Below are positions 24,775-33,711 of a DNA stretch of 64,000 nucleotides, piece after piece (the stretch's first letter is position 1; every line of letters starts with the position of its first letter). The position numbers and the translations under genes are program-made. The DNA is from an uncultured Bacteroidales bacterium (GTDB taxonomy: Bacteria; Bacteroidota; Bacteroidia; Bacteroidales; P3), in the NCBI GenBank assembly GCA_900315935.1, contig ONBB01000001.1, positions 248,001-312,000 of the forward strand, in the 5' to 3' direction. Under the pieces are notes generated by a model that ran no database searches, was not told the DNA's origin, and worked only from the letters and a program-made list of their open reading frames with translations.

Positions 24775-26691
24775 ATGAAAGAATACAAAATAATCAGTGT
24801 TGAATCCAGAAAAGGTGGTGTGGGTAAAACTACTGCAGCTTTGAATATCGGCTATCTTTTGAAAGAAAGATATCATGTTCTTTTGCTGGATATAGACATT
24901 ACTGGTACAAGTATCCGGGCTATTCAGGAGTCAAGGTTCTGGATGAATGATGCTCGTCTTCTGACTGAGGAAGAGGGTAAACCCATAAACCTGTTGCAAT
25001 ACTTCACTAATTCGTATCTCAAGGGTGAGGAGTTGTCTTCTTTTTCATCCAAACAAGAGGCTGGGAAAATATGCGTTTATGATGACGAAATCAATGTAAT
25101 AGCTTCAGAGCTATATGGTGATGATGCCTTGTTACTTTACAATCCGTCATTGCTTTTGGATAATCTTCACGTTTATTGGCTTACAAAACTTATCACATCT
25201 ATATGCGAGGGCTTTGCCAATTGCTTTAAGGATAGGAAACCGAGTGTCATAATTCTGGATAATTCACCTGGATTTGTTGGGATTGGCAAGGCTGTACATG
25301 ATATAATGACAGACTTGGGTCCGGAACGGGCAAAATTTATTACGGTATCGTCACTTGACATTCAGGATTTTGAATCGAGTTTGAAATCGGTGTGTGCATT
25401 ACATCGGCAATATACCGATAAGTATTATGGCGCAAGGTATCCTGAGACTCAAAAAGGCGACGAGAAGTTTTACGCACAGGTGCAATTGTCTGGAGATTCT
25501 GAATATATTTACTATCGTACACAAAAGAGAGTATCTGACTTGAAGTCATACCAAGGGCTAATATTAAATAAAGTAGCAAAAGGTATTGTGGAAGGCCGTA
25601 CAAGGTACGACTTTAAGAAAGAACTGACTTCAAAGCTTGAAGAAATATATGAGGGTTTGTACGAAGACAGAATTAAAGATTATCTTATTCCGTTTGACAA
25701 TGTGTTGTTAACCCAATTTTACGGGGTCTTTGATGAGAAACAAGGTGCTCAAAATGAGAATCTGTCAACATTAAAGAAACGATTGGCAACCATAGAATGG
25801 CAGATAAAGATGTTGGATGAACTGGATGCCAAAGTCCTGCCATACGATTTGTTGCGTCGTGCAGATGGTTTTGATAAGACCATAGATACACTAAAAGGTG
25901 CATTAATTGCTAGTGGCTATGATGTGATTGCATCGAAATTCAACCCCGACTGGTCTCCCGTTGAGCCGCTACGTAAGATGATTGCCGTTTTGAAAGACAT
26001 TGGCTTTACTTCCGAAAGTTTTGAACTCTATGTCCCACGGAGAAACCGCATGGAGCGTGAAATGGGTTATTTCCACGGAATAGCATCAAAGGCCGTAACC
26101 TTTGCGGGTGAACAGCAACAGGAACTTGTGTGGCTCGCATCTGTCGTCGCCTCGGTTGCATGTGAATTGAGTTTTTGTTATTCTAACAAGATTCTTTGGA
26201 ATAATAGGCAAACGTGGAGAAGTAATGAGATTTGGGGTGCCAGCAAAGAAAAATGGGCAAACATGGTAAATGACGCATTGACAGATTGGATGTTAGGTAT
26301 TGCTGACGGCTATTCTAACTATAAAAAGGAGAGACCAGCGTTGGCCGCTTATGTATTGAGCGACGATGCATCAGTTTATGACAATTATTTAGGTGAGTTA
26401 TTTGACAGGGCGGAATTCTTTTCAACTTTGAAGTCATTTGTTAGCAGATTGATAGATTTGGGATCTGATATGCAGACTATGGTGAACTTGATTCGTGCCA
26501 TAACAGTCAACAATGAAGGGAGTTTTTCCATGGATGTTGATTTTGTGTCTTTTCTCAATCATAAAATAATCGATAAAAAATATGACTATTCGTCGGCTAA
26601 TGATATGATGTATAGCGAATTGCGCGATTCTGACTATATGGCTTCGTTTAAGGAGGTCCTTGGTAGAGTTATTCACAATTGGGGATTGTAG
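24775..26691 (+). CDS. Large ParA/MinD-like ATPase
   Basis: The protein has 638 residues from the ATG. The deviant Walker A, ESRKGGVGKTT, is at residues 10-20, followed by VLLLDIDITGTSI (Walker A' Asp) and VIILDNSPGFVG (Walker B). The P-loop domain ends near residue 330. The remaining 300 residues are not recognisable and make it over twice the length of ParA. ATP-dependent dimerisation and surface or DNA binding are typical of the superfamily. Starting 31 bp after the HNH gene and 3 bp before the HD gene, it belongs to the same operon; a regulatory or sensor role in the defence system is inferred. Confidence 0.82.
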   Translation: MKEYKIISVESRKGGVGKTTAALNIGYLLKERYHVLLLDIDITGTSIRAIQESRFWMNDARLLTEEEGKPINLLQYFTNSYLKGEELSSFSSKQEAGKICVYDDEINVIASELYGDDALLLYNPSLLLDNLHVYWLTKLITSICEGFANCFKDRKPSVIILDNSPGFVGIGKAVHDIMTDLGPERAKFITVSSLDIQDFESSLKSVCALHRQYTDKYYGARYPETQKGDEKFYAQVQLSGDSEYIYYRTQKRVSDLKSYQGLILNKVAKGIVEGRTRYDFKKELTSKLEEIYEGLYEDRIKDYLIPFDNVLLTQFYGVFDEKQGAQNENLSTLKKRLATIEWQIKMLDELDAKVLPYDLLRRADGFDKTIDTLKGALIASGYDVIASKFNPDWSPVEPLRKMIAVLKDIGFTSESFELYVPRRNRMEREMGYFHGIASKAVTFAGEQQQELVWLASVVASVACELSFCYSNKILWNNRQTWRSNEIWGASKEKWANMVNDALTDWMLGIADGYSNYKKERPALAAYVLSDDASVYDNYLGELFDRAEFFSTLKSFVSRLIDLGSDMQTMVNLIRAITVNNEGSFSMDVDFVSFLNHKIIDKKYDYSSANDMMYSELRDSDYMASFKEVLGRVIHNWGL

Positions 26692-26694
26692 CAT

Positions 26695-27990
26695 ATGGAA
26701 ATGAAATTCTCGTATGATGATTTCCGGGCGAATTATCTCCATAGTGATGCCTTAATGCCTTTATCACCACTCAAACCGTTGGATATAATTGATATGGGCA
26801 AATATGACAAGGCTTTGGATAAATGGGGGATAGAGAAACGAATCAGGAATACCTTCGATGAGCTTGAACGTCGATTGGGCTCCAATTATTTCTCGGAATT
26901 CGAACGTGTTCAAACAAAGGTAAAGGAGTATGGTGCATTCATGTTTCCGTTGTATAAAATCCTTTTCACTGACATTGCGTGTGAAGATTGGTTGTCGTTG
27001 GTTGACTTTCACAAAGGGTTTAGTCGCGACCATTCGGTACACCAGCCTTTGACAGCGTATATTGTATGCAAGCTATTGGGTGGTGGCGATACAGCGGAAT
27101 CGTTTCAAATACAAGGTGCTTCATTATTAGACAAGGCTCTAGATGTCATAATTAAGGGACAGGACGCCCAATATCTTCGAGACCGGCTTGCTTTTTATGA
27201 CCCTTCTTCAAAGCTTCTGTCGGGAGATAGAGAACTGTGGAAGGAGGTGTTTTATCAGACGGCAATAATCACGGCAATGTATCATGACTTGGGTTATCCA
27301 TGGCAGTTCATCGAAAGGATGCACGATTTTCTAAAAGATGATATTTTGCTTTGTGGGCGTTTGCCAAAAGGTAGTTCTGCAATACATTCATACATAGAGG
27401 CGCACAACGAAGAGTTAATGTTCCGTCCCTTCTATAATTATGGGGTAAATGGTGCTTCTACTGCTGATATTAATGATGAATTGTTTGAACATTTCTTACA
27501 CAATTCACATGGGCTACCGGGAGCTCTTGCATATCGCGCATATAATATCGAGTGCTGTTCAAATAAACCAACTAACTCTTTAGGAATCATTAAATTCTGT
27601 CAGGAGTGGAGCTGCCTTGCAATTCTGATGCATGATATGCAAAAAGCATACGCCACAAAGGGTCCAGGATTTCCTCGCCTTGATTTCAATACAGACCCGC
27701 TGTCATATATTATTGCATTGGCAGATACTTTGGAAGATTTCAATCGGCCAAGTGCTAATATTGTCAAAACCGATGTGGGATGTGAGATAAAATATACATT
27801 TCCTTCGCTTTCTGTTGAATTAATAGAAAATAATGGCGATGCTGAAATCCTATTTCAGGTTAATCCGGCCAACCAGGCTCAACAAGAAGAGTTTAAGCGA
27901 GAAGACCAGAAAAAATTGTTTGACCAATCTAACGGTTATTTCGATTTGGAATCTGTTGGATTGAAAACTGTGACGATAAGATGTATGTGA
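26695..27990 (+). CDS. HD-domain protein (putative phosphohydrolase)
   Basis: The protein has 431 residues. HD signature elements: H113/H116 in RDHSVHQPLTAY, H197-D198 in AMYHDLGYPWQF, and a later Asp in LAILMHDMQKAY. This spacing fits a metal-dependent HD phosphohydrolase, a class that hydrolyses nucleotides or cyclic nucleotides, but the substrate is not evident. It begins 3 bp after the ParA-like gene, so it is translationally linked. As part of a defence operon it could degrade a nucleotide pool or a signal. No membrane segments are seen. Confidence 0.75.
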   Translation: MEMKFSYDDFRANYLHSDALMPLSPLKPLDIIDMGKYDKALDKWGIEKRIRNTFDELERRLGSNYFSEFERVQTKVKEYGAFMFPLYKILFTDIACEDWLSLVDFHKGFSRDHSVHQPLTAYIVCKLLGGGDTAESFQIQGASLLDKALDVIIKGQDAQYLRDRLAFYDPSSKLLSGDRELWKEVFYQTAIITAMYHDLGYPWQFIERMHDFLKDDILLCGRLPKGSSAIHSYIEAHNEELMFRPFYNYGVNGASTADINDELFEHFLHNSHGLPGALAYRAYNIECCSNKPTNSLGIIKFCQEWSCLAILMHDMQKAYATKGPGFPRLDFNTDPLSYIIALADTLEDFNRPSANIVKTDVGCEIKYTFPSLSVELIENNGDAEILFQVNPANQAQQEEFKREDQKKLFDQSNGYFDLESVGLKTVTIRCM

Positions 27991-28024
27991 GTAAACAGAT
28001 TTTCATGCATCTTCATATTGGGAG

Positions 28025-29008
28025 ATGAAACAACACTTTGTTCCAAGATGTTATCTTAAGCGTTTCTCAGATAATGAGAAATACATCTATACATACGACA
28101 AAACGACATCGAAAAGCTATAATGCTTCGTTGATGTCTGTTTGTTGTGAAGATGATATGTATTCGTTATCGGATGAGTACGTTAGAAAGACAAAAGAAGA
28201 AGAGGGTCAAGATATAAACAACTTGTCCATAGAGAAGGAACATTTTGCCCAATGTGTTGAACCCATGTATGCCCAGTTACTTGGATATATCGATGAAATA
28301 AAGGATGATTGGGTGGCAGGGAAAGAGAAATATAGGTTGTGCTACAATGAGAAACTTGAGTTGGCACTTCATATAGCCACACAGTACTTGAGGCATCCTT
28401 TGATTGGCGAAGCTGAAGTTGACAACTATATCAGATTTGAGCAAGCCAGTGTGGATATGTTCAAACATATTTTGGCAAAACAAACAGGAAACGATGGGTT
28501 TGATCAATTGAAAATTAAGGTAGAATGTGAGAAACCAGCACTTCATGCAATGATGACCTATATGGACTATGATGAATTGATGAAATGTGCTGACTTGTTG
28601 GCAAAAGATATTTTTGTGTTTTGGGTAAGCGAGGGGAATGACTTTTATACTTCCGATTTCCCGATTTGTGTGCAACCTCATGTGAAAGATGTTGCTTACT
28701 CGTATTGTGGTCTTGTGCAATATGGCGGTGAGATAATGATGAGTTTATCGCCCAGCTTGGCAGTCTCAATTTATGACCGAGACTATTTTAAGGACAAAGA
28801 GAATATGGATTTGTGCTTTGTTATTGCTGACGACAAAGAATTTCGCAGACATAACTATATGAACTATTTTTATGCCCAGAGGCATGTGTTCGGCTACAAG
28901 AATGACTTTAGCCTGATTGATTTTGTTTACCAAACAAACGGTGGGAAACATGTCTTTATGACACCACATCTACAGGCTGAGGTGGTTGGTGGTTTGGGCA
29001 AGTATTAA
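28025..29008 (+). CDS. DUF4238 protein
   Basis: The protein has 327 residues. The N-terminus KQHFVPRCYLKRFSDNEKYIYTYDK is the DUF4238 hallmark (seen as KQHFVPRCYLKRF, residues 2-14). Downstream elements include ATQYLRHPLIG and VFWVSEGNDFYTSDFPICV. The family has no assigned activity; it is common in Bacteria, often in accessory regions. It lies 34 bp after the HD gene, same strand, and closes the five-gene run. A terminator-like hairpin follows. It could be an effector or a sensor; the sequence does not tell. Confidence 0.85.
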   Translation: MKQHFVPRCYLKRFSDNEKYIYTYDKTTSKSYNASLMSVCCEDDMYSLSDEYVRKTKEEEGQDINNLSIEKEHFAQCVEPMYAQLLGYIDEIKDDWVAGKEKYRLCYNEKLELALHIATQYLRHPLIGEAEVDNYIRFEQASVDMFKHILAKQTGNDGFDQLKIKVECEKPALHAMMTYMDYDELMKCADLLAKDIFVFWVSEGNDFYTSDFPICVQPHVKDVAYSYCGLVQYGGEIMMSLSPSLAVSIYDRDYFKDKENMDLCFVIADDKEFRRHNYMNYFYAQRHVFGYKNDFSLIDFVYQTNGGKHVFMTPHLQAEVVGGLGKY

Positions 29009-29114
29009 ATATCAAGGAAGATAAAGAATATCCTCGCTTTCGAATTGCAAGAATAATTGACTAACAATATGTAGACTAACGGCCATCGGTCTTTATGCGC
29101 AGCCGGTGCCGCGA

Positions 29115-29160
29115 TGGGGCAGGAGGGTCATTCCACACAGCCTGCACTGCCCCTCTTTTT
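29115..29160 (+). terminator. Probable intrinsic terminator after the five-gene operon
   Basis: GGGGCAG pairs with CTGCCCC across a 30-base loop that has further internal pairing, followed by TCTTTTTC. It lies between the DUF4238 gene and rfbB, so it would separate the defence operon from the dTDP-sugar genes. The GC-rich 29.07-29.16 kb stretch might instead be a small RNA; only the hairpin is supported. Confidence 0.55.
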
Positions 29161-29236
29161 CATGATTCAGGGTTGGCGGTTAGTGATAAGCGGTTAAAGA
29201 TTCAAAGAAAAAAATCAAAGTAAATAATAATAATAT

Positions 29237-30376
29237 ATCAACACGCAAAACATCATCATTACCGGTGGAGCCGGTTTTATTGGCAGCCATGTGGTGCGCC
29301 TTTTTGTGAACAAGTACCCCCAGTACAACATCTACAACGTGGATAAACTCACCTATGCCGGAAACCTGGCCAACTTGAAGGATATTGAGGATAAGCCGAA
29401 TTATCACTTCATCAAGGCTGACATCTGCGACTTCCCACTGATGCTTGATATTATGCAGCGTGATAATATCGACGGCATCATCCATTTGGCAGCTGAGAGC
29501 CACGTTGACCGCTCCATCAAAGACCCCTTCACCTTCGCCCAGACCAACGTGATGGGTACGCTGAGCCTGTTGCAGGCCGCCAAGGCCTACTGGGAGAGCC
29601 TGCCCGAGAAGTTTGAAGGGAAGCGGTTCTACCACATCTCGACCGACGAGGTGTATGGCGCATTGGAGGTGCCCCACCCTGAGGGCATCAAGCCTCCGTT
29701 CACCACCAAGGCTAGCAGCGGCGAGCATCACCTGGCCTATGGCGAGAAGTTCTTCACCGAGGATTTGAAGTACCAACCGCACAGCCCATATAGTGCTGCT
29801 AAGGCATCAAGCGACCATTTTGTGAGGGCTTTCCACGACACGTTTGGGATGCCCACCATCGTGACCAACTGCTCGAACAACTATGGCCCCTACCAGTTCC
29901 CCGAGAAGCTGATACCGCTGTTCATCAACAACATCCGTCACCGCAAGCCGCTGCCAGTGTATGGCAAGGGCGAAAACGTGAGGGACTGGCTCTATGTGGA
30001 AGACCACGCCCGCGCCATCGACCTGATTTTCCATCAGGGCAAAGTGGCTGAGACCTACAACATTGGCGGCTTCAACGAATGGAAGAACATCGACATCATC
30101 AAGGTGGTCATCAACACGGTTGACCGTCTGTTGGGTCGCCCCGAAGGTGCCGACATGGACTTGATTACCTACGTTACCGACCGTGCCGGTCACGACATGC
30201 GCTACGCCATCGACAGCAGCAAGCTGCAGCGCGAGCTGGGATGGGAGCCTTCACTCCAATTCGAGGAGGGCATCGAGAAGACCGTCCGCTGGTATCTCGA
30301 CAACCAGGAGTGGATGGACAACATCACTTCCGGCGACTATGTCAAATATTACGAAGACATGTACAAAAATCGTTGA
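29237..30376 (+). CDS. rfbB: dTDP-glucose 4,6-dehydratase, without a visible canonical start
   Basis: It converts dTDP-glucose to dTDP-4-keto-6-deoxyglucose. Seen: the NAD-binding IIITGGAGFIGSHVVRLF, the active-site STDEVYGALE and YSAAKASSDH (Tyr-x3-Lys), and NNYGPYQFPEKLIP. The frame N-terminal to the glycine motif runs back to 29234, directly after a TAA, and contains no ATG, GTG or TTG; the codon in the expected place is ATC (29237). The first usable start, GTG at 29291, would delete the cofactor motif and give 361 residues. Either the start has been mutated, a non-standard start is used, or there is a sequence error. The rest of the gene is intact. Confidence 0.85.
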   Translation: MNTQNIIITGGAGFIGSHVVRLFVNKYPQYNIYNVDKLTYAGNLANLKDIEDKPNYHFIKADICDFPLMLDIMQRDNIDGIIHLAAESHVDRSIKDPFTFAQTNVMGTLSLLQAAKAYWESLPEKFEGKRFYHISTDEVYGALEVPHPEGIKPPFTTKASSGEHHLAYGEKFFTEDLKYQPHSPYSAAKASSDHFVRAFHDTFGMPTIVTNCSNNYGPYQFPEKLIPLFINNIRHRKPLPVYGKGENVRDWLYVEDHARAIDLIFHQGKVAETYNIGGFNEWKNIDIIKVVINTVDRLLGRPEGADMDLITYVTDRAGHDMRYAIDSSKLQRELGWEPSLQFEEGIEKTVRWYLDNQEWMDNITSGDYVKYYEDMYKNR

Positions 30377-30600
30377 GCGGTCAGTGGTACAATATAAAGG
30401 TTATAGGTTATAGGTTATTGAGGATTCAGGTTTCAAATCCGTTGAATCCGGACAGTCCGTGTTCGGTTTCTGAATCTAGTAAGCAAATAAGCAATTAAAC
30501 AATTAAACAATCAAAATATGATCTATCGTGCAAACCGAACGCAGCGAACTTGTTCATTGCTGAGGTGCAGCCGATAGTGCATGGTAAAATTTATTTTAAC
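30377..30600. repeat. Mixed repeat remnants between rfbB and rfbA
   Basis: Contains tandem GGTTATA units (around 30399), ATCCGTTGAATCCGGACAG and CCGTGTTCGG like the cassette arms, and an AAGCAATTAAACAATTAAAC tract like that at 5.8 kb. No gene is visible. It looks like an accumulation of cassette ends. Confidence 0.55.
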
Positions 30601-31515
30601 ATGAAAGGTATCGTATTAGCCGGTGGGTCCGGCACAAGATTGTACCCTATCACCAAGGGTGTGAGTAAACAATTATTGCCAATTTACGACAAGCCGATGG
30701 TGTATTACCCCATCAGTGCATTGATGCTGGCGGGCATTCGCGACATCCTCATCATCAGCACGCCTTACGACCTGCCAGGCTTCAAGCGTCTGCTGGGCGA
30801 CGGCTCGGACTATGGTGTACACTTTGAGTATGCTGAACAGCCCTCGCCCGACGGACTGGCACAGGCTTTCATCATCGGTGATAAGTTTATCGGCAACGAC
30901 AGTGCCTGCCTGGTGCTGGGCGACAACATTTTCTATGGTGCTGGTTTTACCTCCCTGCTCCGCAATGCCGTGAAAGATGCCGAGGAGAACAAGAAGGCCA
31001 CAGTGTTTGGCTATTGGGTGAGCGACCCTGAGCGTTATGGAGTGGCGGAGTTTGACAAGCAGGGCAACTGCCTCTCGATTGAGGAGAAGCCGAAGGAACC
31101 CAAGAGCAACTATGCTGTGGTGGGCCTCTATTTCTACCCCAATAAGGTTGTTAACGTGGCCAAGACCATCAAGCCCTCCGCCCGTGGTGAACTTGAAATC
31201 ACTACCGTCAACCAAGAGTTCCTGAAGGACGGTGAATTGAAGGTGCAGGTGTTTGGTCGTGGCTTCGCCTGGCTGGATACGGGTACGCATGATTCGCTTT
31301 CGGAGGCTTCAACCTTTGTTGAGGTAATCGAGAAACGCCAAGGCTTGAAGGTGGCCTGTCTGGAAGGCATCGCCTACCGCAATGGTTGGATTACCGAAGA
31401 GAAGATGCGCGAGCTGGCAAAACCGATGCTCAAGAACCAGTATGGGCAGTACCTGCTGAAGGTCATTGATGAGATGAAAGCAGATGTGAACAGCGGAACG
31501 CTTGCTCACGTTTAA
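30601..31515 (+). CDS. rfbA: Glucose-1-phosphate thymidylyltransferase
   Basis: The protein has 304 residues, normal for RfbA/RmlA. The start [20 protein letters not shown] is diagnostic. Also seen are [16 protein letters not shown], the [10 protein letters not shown] metal site, and [19 protein letters not shown]. It joins glucose 1-phosphate and dTTP to give dTDP-glucose, the substrate of rfbB. I chose the ATG before KGIVLAGG; upstream in-frame codons are repeat sequence. It works with rfbB and the FdtA-like isomerase. Confidence 0.97.
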   Translation: MKGIVLAGGSGTRLYPITKGVSKQLLPIYDKPMVYYPISALMLAGIRDILIISTPYDLPGFKRLLGDGSDYGVHFEYAEQPSPDGLAQAFIIGDKFIGNDSACLVLGDNIFYGAGFTSLLRNAVKDAEENKKATVFGYWVSDPERYGVAEFDKQGNCLSIEEKPKEPKSNYAVVGLYFYPNKVVNVAKTIKPSARGELEITTVNQEFLKDGELKVQVFGRGFAWLDTGTHDSLSEASTFVEVIEKRQGLKVACLEGIAYRNGWITEEKMRELAKPMLKNQYGQYLLKVIDEMKADVNSGTLAHV

Positions 31516-31550
31516 TAACGAACACGAATCTCACGAATAAATTATACGCC

Positions 31551-31677
31551 TTATATTAGATGATAACTTGTTATTATTTGGAAGCACTTCTAAAAGTGAA
31601 CTTTCAAGATGTTTCAAAAGAATAACAATAATTGCTGTCAGCAAATCAATCCCAATTAGGATTGCCATCTAATATAA
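31551..31677 (+). other. Multi-hairpin structured element (copy 2)
   Basis: Outer stem TTATATTAGATG (31551-31562) pairs perfectly with CATCTAATATAA (31666-31677). Inside are three hairpins: a long stem closed by TTGTTATT/AATAACAA with an inner CACTT/AAGTG, then TTGC/GCAA, then AATCC/GGATT. It has the same layout as copy 1 near 8.0 kb with mostly different stem bases. Confidence 0.6.
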
Positions 31678-31698
31678 TTCGTGTTTAAAAGGAATAAC

Positions 31699-32070
31699 AT
31701 GATAATATTTAAGGAAGAGAGTTATGAAGTGGTTGGAGCTGCACTAAAGGTCTATAACACTCTTGGTCATGGATTCCTTGAAGCAGTTTATCAGGAGGCT
31801 CTCGGAATAGAGTTCCAAAGGCGGAATATTCCGTATGAGCGAGAGAAAGAACTTAAGATAGTGTATGACGGGGTGGAGCTGAGGCAAACCTACAAAGCAG
31901 ACTTCGTATGCTTTGGGAAGATAATTGTAGAACTGAAGGCGGTAAACGCATTAGATGACGCTCACCGGTCTCAAGTCTATAATTATCTTCACGCCACCGG
32001 CTATCGGTTAGGTTTGCTGTTAAACTTCGGCTGTTCAGATGAACTGGAAAAAGAACGAATAGTTCTTTAA
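31699..32070 (+). CDS. GxxExxY protein (PD-(D/E)XK nuclease-like), copy 2
   Basis: The protein has 123 residues from the ATG of MIIFKEESYEV; an in-frame GTG six codons earlier lies in a repeat arm. The motif GFLEAVY and the KADFVCFGKIIVELK nuclease-like core (Asp, Glu, Lys) are intact. The C-terminus FGCSDELEKERIVL matches copy 1. It is encoded within cassette 2 between rfbA and the FdtA-like gene, where it has no obvious role in glycan synthesis. Confidence 0.9.
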   Translation: MIIFKEESYEVVGAALKVYNTLGHGFLEAVYQEALGIEFQRRNIPYEREKELKIVYDGVELRQTYKADFVCFGKIIVELKAVNALDDAHRSQVYNYLHATGYRLGLLLNFGCSDELEKERIVL

Positions 32071-32136
32071 AAGATTCGTTAGATTCGTGCAATTCGTGTT
32101 CGAAAAAAGAACTTAGTGTTCAAAAAAGAAAAAGAA

Positions 32137-33027
32137 ATGGTAAGTGTTAATGATGTAAAAATAATCGAACTCCCTAAATTCCTCGACGCAAGAGGCAACT
32201 TGTCTTTTGCGGAACAGTTGAATCATATCCCTTTTGAAATCAAACGCACATATTGGATTTACGATGTTCCGGGCGGTGAAGAACGTGGCGGACATGCATT
32301 CAGGCTGAATCAGGAGTTCATCGTGGCCCTGTCGGGAGCCTTCGATGTGGTGGTGGATGATGGGCAGAACAAGAAAACCTTTTCCCTCAACCGCTCCTAC
32401 TATGGCCTGTATGTCCCTGCTGGCCTCTGGCGGGAGATAAACAACTTCTCCACCAACTCCCTCGCTCTGGAATTCGGTTCCGAACACTACGATGAGACGG
32501 ACTACATCAGGGAGTATGATGAATACCTCCAGTTCAAGGCTCAAAGTTCAAATCTCAAAGTTAATAGTACACCCAATCGTGAACCTTTAACCATTAATCC
32601 TGAACCCAGGAAGTACAACGTCTTCGACTGTACTATGGTGGAACTCGACCGTCACCATAGTGACCGCAAGGGCAACTTGAGCGTGGTGGAGAATGGTCAG
32701 ACTTTGCCTTTTGACGTGAAACGTGTCTATTATCTCTACGACGTGCCAGGTGGTGAGAACCGAGGCTCCCACGCCCATAAAGAACTGAGCCAACTCATCA
32801 TTGCCGCATCGGGTTCTTTCACAGTCACATTGGACGATGGCAAATGCAAACGCTCTTTCTTCCTCAACCGCCCCTATCAAGGTCTCTATGTGAAACCCGG
32901 CATGTGGCGTGACCTGGAGGACTTCTCCTCTGGAGCTGTCTGCATGGTATTGGCGAGCGATGTGTATTTGAAGGAGGATTATATCCGCGACTATAATGAA
33001 TTCTTTCGTTTTAGGGACGGGGAGTGA
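32137..33027 (+). CDS. Double-domain FdtA/WxcM-like sugar 3,4-ketoisomerase
   Basis: The protein has 296 residues made of two related cupin domains, each of the FdtA/QdtA/WxcM type, which shift the keto group of dTDP-4-keto-6-deoxyglucose from C4 to C3. Domain 2 (about residues 160-290) has the intact RGSHAHKELSQLI metal or active-site motif. Domain 1 (about 1-135) has ERGGHAFRLNQEF, with Phe where the second His should be, so it may be inactive or changed. The linker near residues 136-155 is encoded by repeat-like DNA (words such as CCTTTAACCATTAATCCTG). The product would feed an FdtB-like aminotransferase such as the gene at 1.5 kb. The ATG is preceded by AAAAAGAA. Confidence 0.88.
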   Translation: MVSVNDVKIIELPKFLDARGNLSFAEQLNHIPFEIKRTYWIYDVPGGEERGGHAFRLNQEFIVALSGAFDVVVDDGQNKKTFSLNRSYYGLYVPAGLWREINNFSTNSLALEFGSEHYDETDYIREYDEYLQFKAQSSNLKVNSTPNREPLTINPEPRKYNVFDCTMVELDRHHSDRKGNLSVVENGQTLPFDVKRVYYLYDVPGGENRGSHAHKELSQLIIAASGSFTVTLDDGKCKRSFFLNRPYQGLYVKPGMWRDLEDFSSGAVCMVLASDVYLKEDYIRDYNEFFRFRDGE

Positions 33028-33050
33028 ATTTGGTATGGTATAGGTTCGTT

Positions 33051-33110
33051 TCTGAAAGGTGTTTGACATTTTTGAAGTTATTTGTTTTGGCCGAGGTGGA
33101 GGTGAACAAA
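33051..33110 (+). promoter_or_regulatory. 60-bp conserved element upstream of the CBASS pair
   Basis: It matches the element at 35564-35623 at 47 of 60 positions without gaps, including 21 consecutive identical bases that contain TTTTGGCCGAGGTGGAGG. It lies about 30 bp before the SLATT gene. It may be a shared promoter or regulatory site or a recombination site; its function is not known. Confidence 0.6.
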
Positions 33111-33141
33111 TCAATTTAAAATGTAAAATAAAAGGATTGTT

Positions 33142-33708
33142 ATGCAAGATTCTACCAAACTATTATACCGCCAAATAGCCGATCGCTATGTGAAGGTGGT
33201 TTGGACGCATAAGATACAGGAATGCCAGGCAGATATTTATCTTGAAAAGTCAAAACGTACCCAAACATTTCTGCGGATACTTTCGGCTTTGACAACAACT
33301 GGTACCATTGCAGCCCTTATAAATGGCCTCAACACGTGGATTGTGGCTGTTATCACTGCGTTTGTTGCTGCCGCATCTCTTTATTTAACCCTGTCGAATG
33401 GTGACAGCCATACTGAGTATAAAGTAGCAGACTGCAAAAGATTTGCAGCAATAATGCATAATTTACGCAACCAATATGAGTCGTTGATGACAGACATTAA
33501 GGCTGAGCTTTTGACAGACAAAGAAATCGTTGAGCGGAGAACCCTACTTGAAAAACTTGAAAATGATGTGTACTCTTCGCCTCTTCCGGCAACCACAGCC
33601 AAAGCTGTTAAAAGAGCCAGTAAATCACTCAAGGTAAGCAAAGATTCAACCACAGAAGAGAAAGAATTAGAACTAATCGTTCCATCTCATCTTCAGATTG
33701 ATAAATAA
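33142..33708 (+). CDS. SLATT-domain 2TM effector (CBASS)
   Basis: The protein has 188 residues. An N-terminal LYRQIADRYVKVVWTHKIQE helix leads into two hydrophobic segments (about residues 40-60 and 63-82), then a long helical region with NLRNQYESLMTDIK. This is the SLATT (SMODS- and SLOG-associating 2TM) layout. SLATT proteins are predicted pore-forming effectors that respond to a cyclic oligonucleotide. The gene lies 3 bp before a CD-NTase gene, which is the usual CBASS arrangement, so the effector role is well supported by context. Confidence 0.85.
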   Translation: MQDSTKLLYRQIADRYVKVVWTHKIQECQADIYLEKSKRTQTFLRILSALTTTGTIAALINGLNTWIVAVITAFVAAASLYLTLSNGDSHTEYKVADCKRFAAIMHNLRNQYESLMTDIKAELLTDKEIVERRTLLEKLENDVYSSPLPATTAKAVKRASKSLKVSKDSTTEEKELELIVPSHLQIDK

Positions 33709-33711
33709 ATT

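Larger units (their letters stand above)
31520..32101 (+). mobile_element. GxxExxY cassette 2 with 10-bp terminal inverted repeats
   Basis: Bounded by GAACACGAAT (31520-31529) and its exact reverse complement ATTCGTGTTC (32092-32101), 582 bp in total. Order inside: multi-hairpin element, inner arm AATTCGTGTTT, gene, closing arm. Gene and hairpin element are in the opposite order to cassette 1, although both genes are on the same strand. It begins 4 bp after the rfbA stop. Confidence 0.65.

Noticed and set aside
29009..29236. tRNA or known small RNA before rfbB
   Set aside because: No cloverleaf or known RNA pattern; only the terminator-like hairpin is supported.
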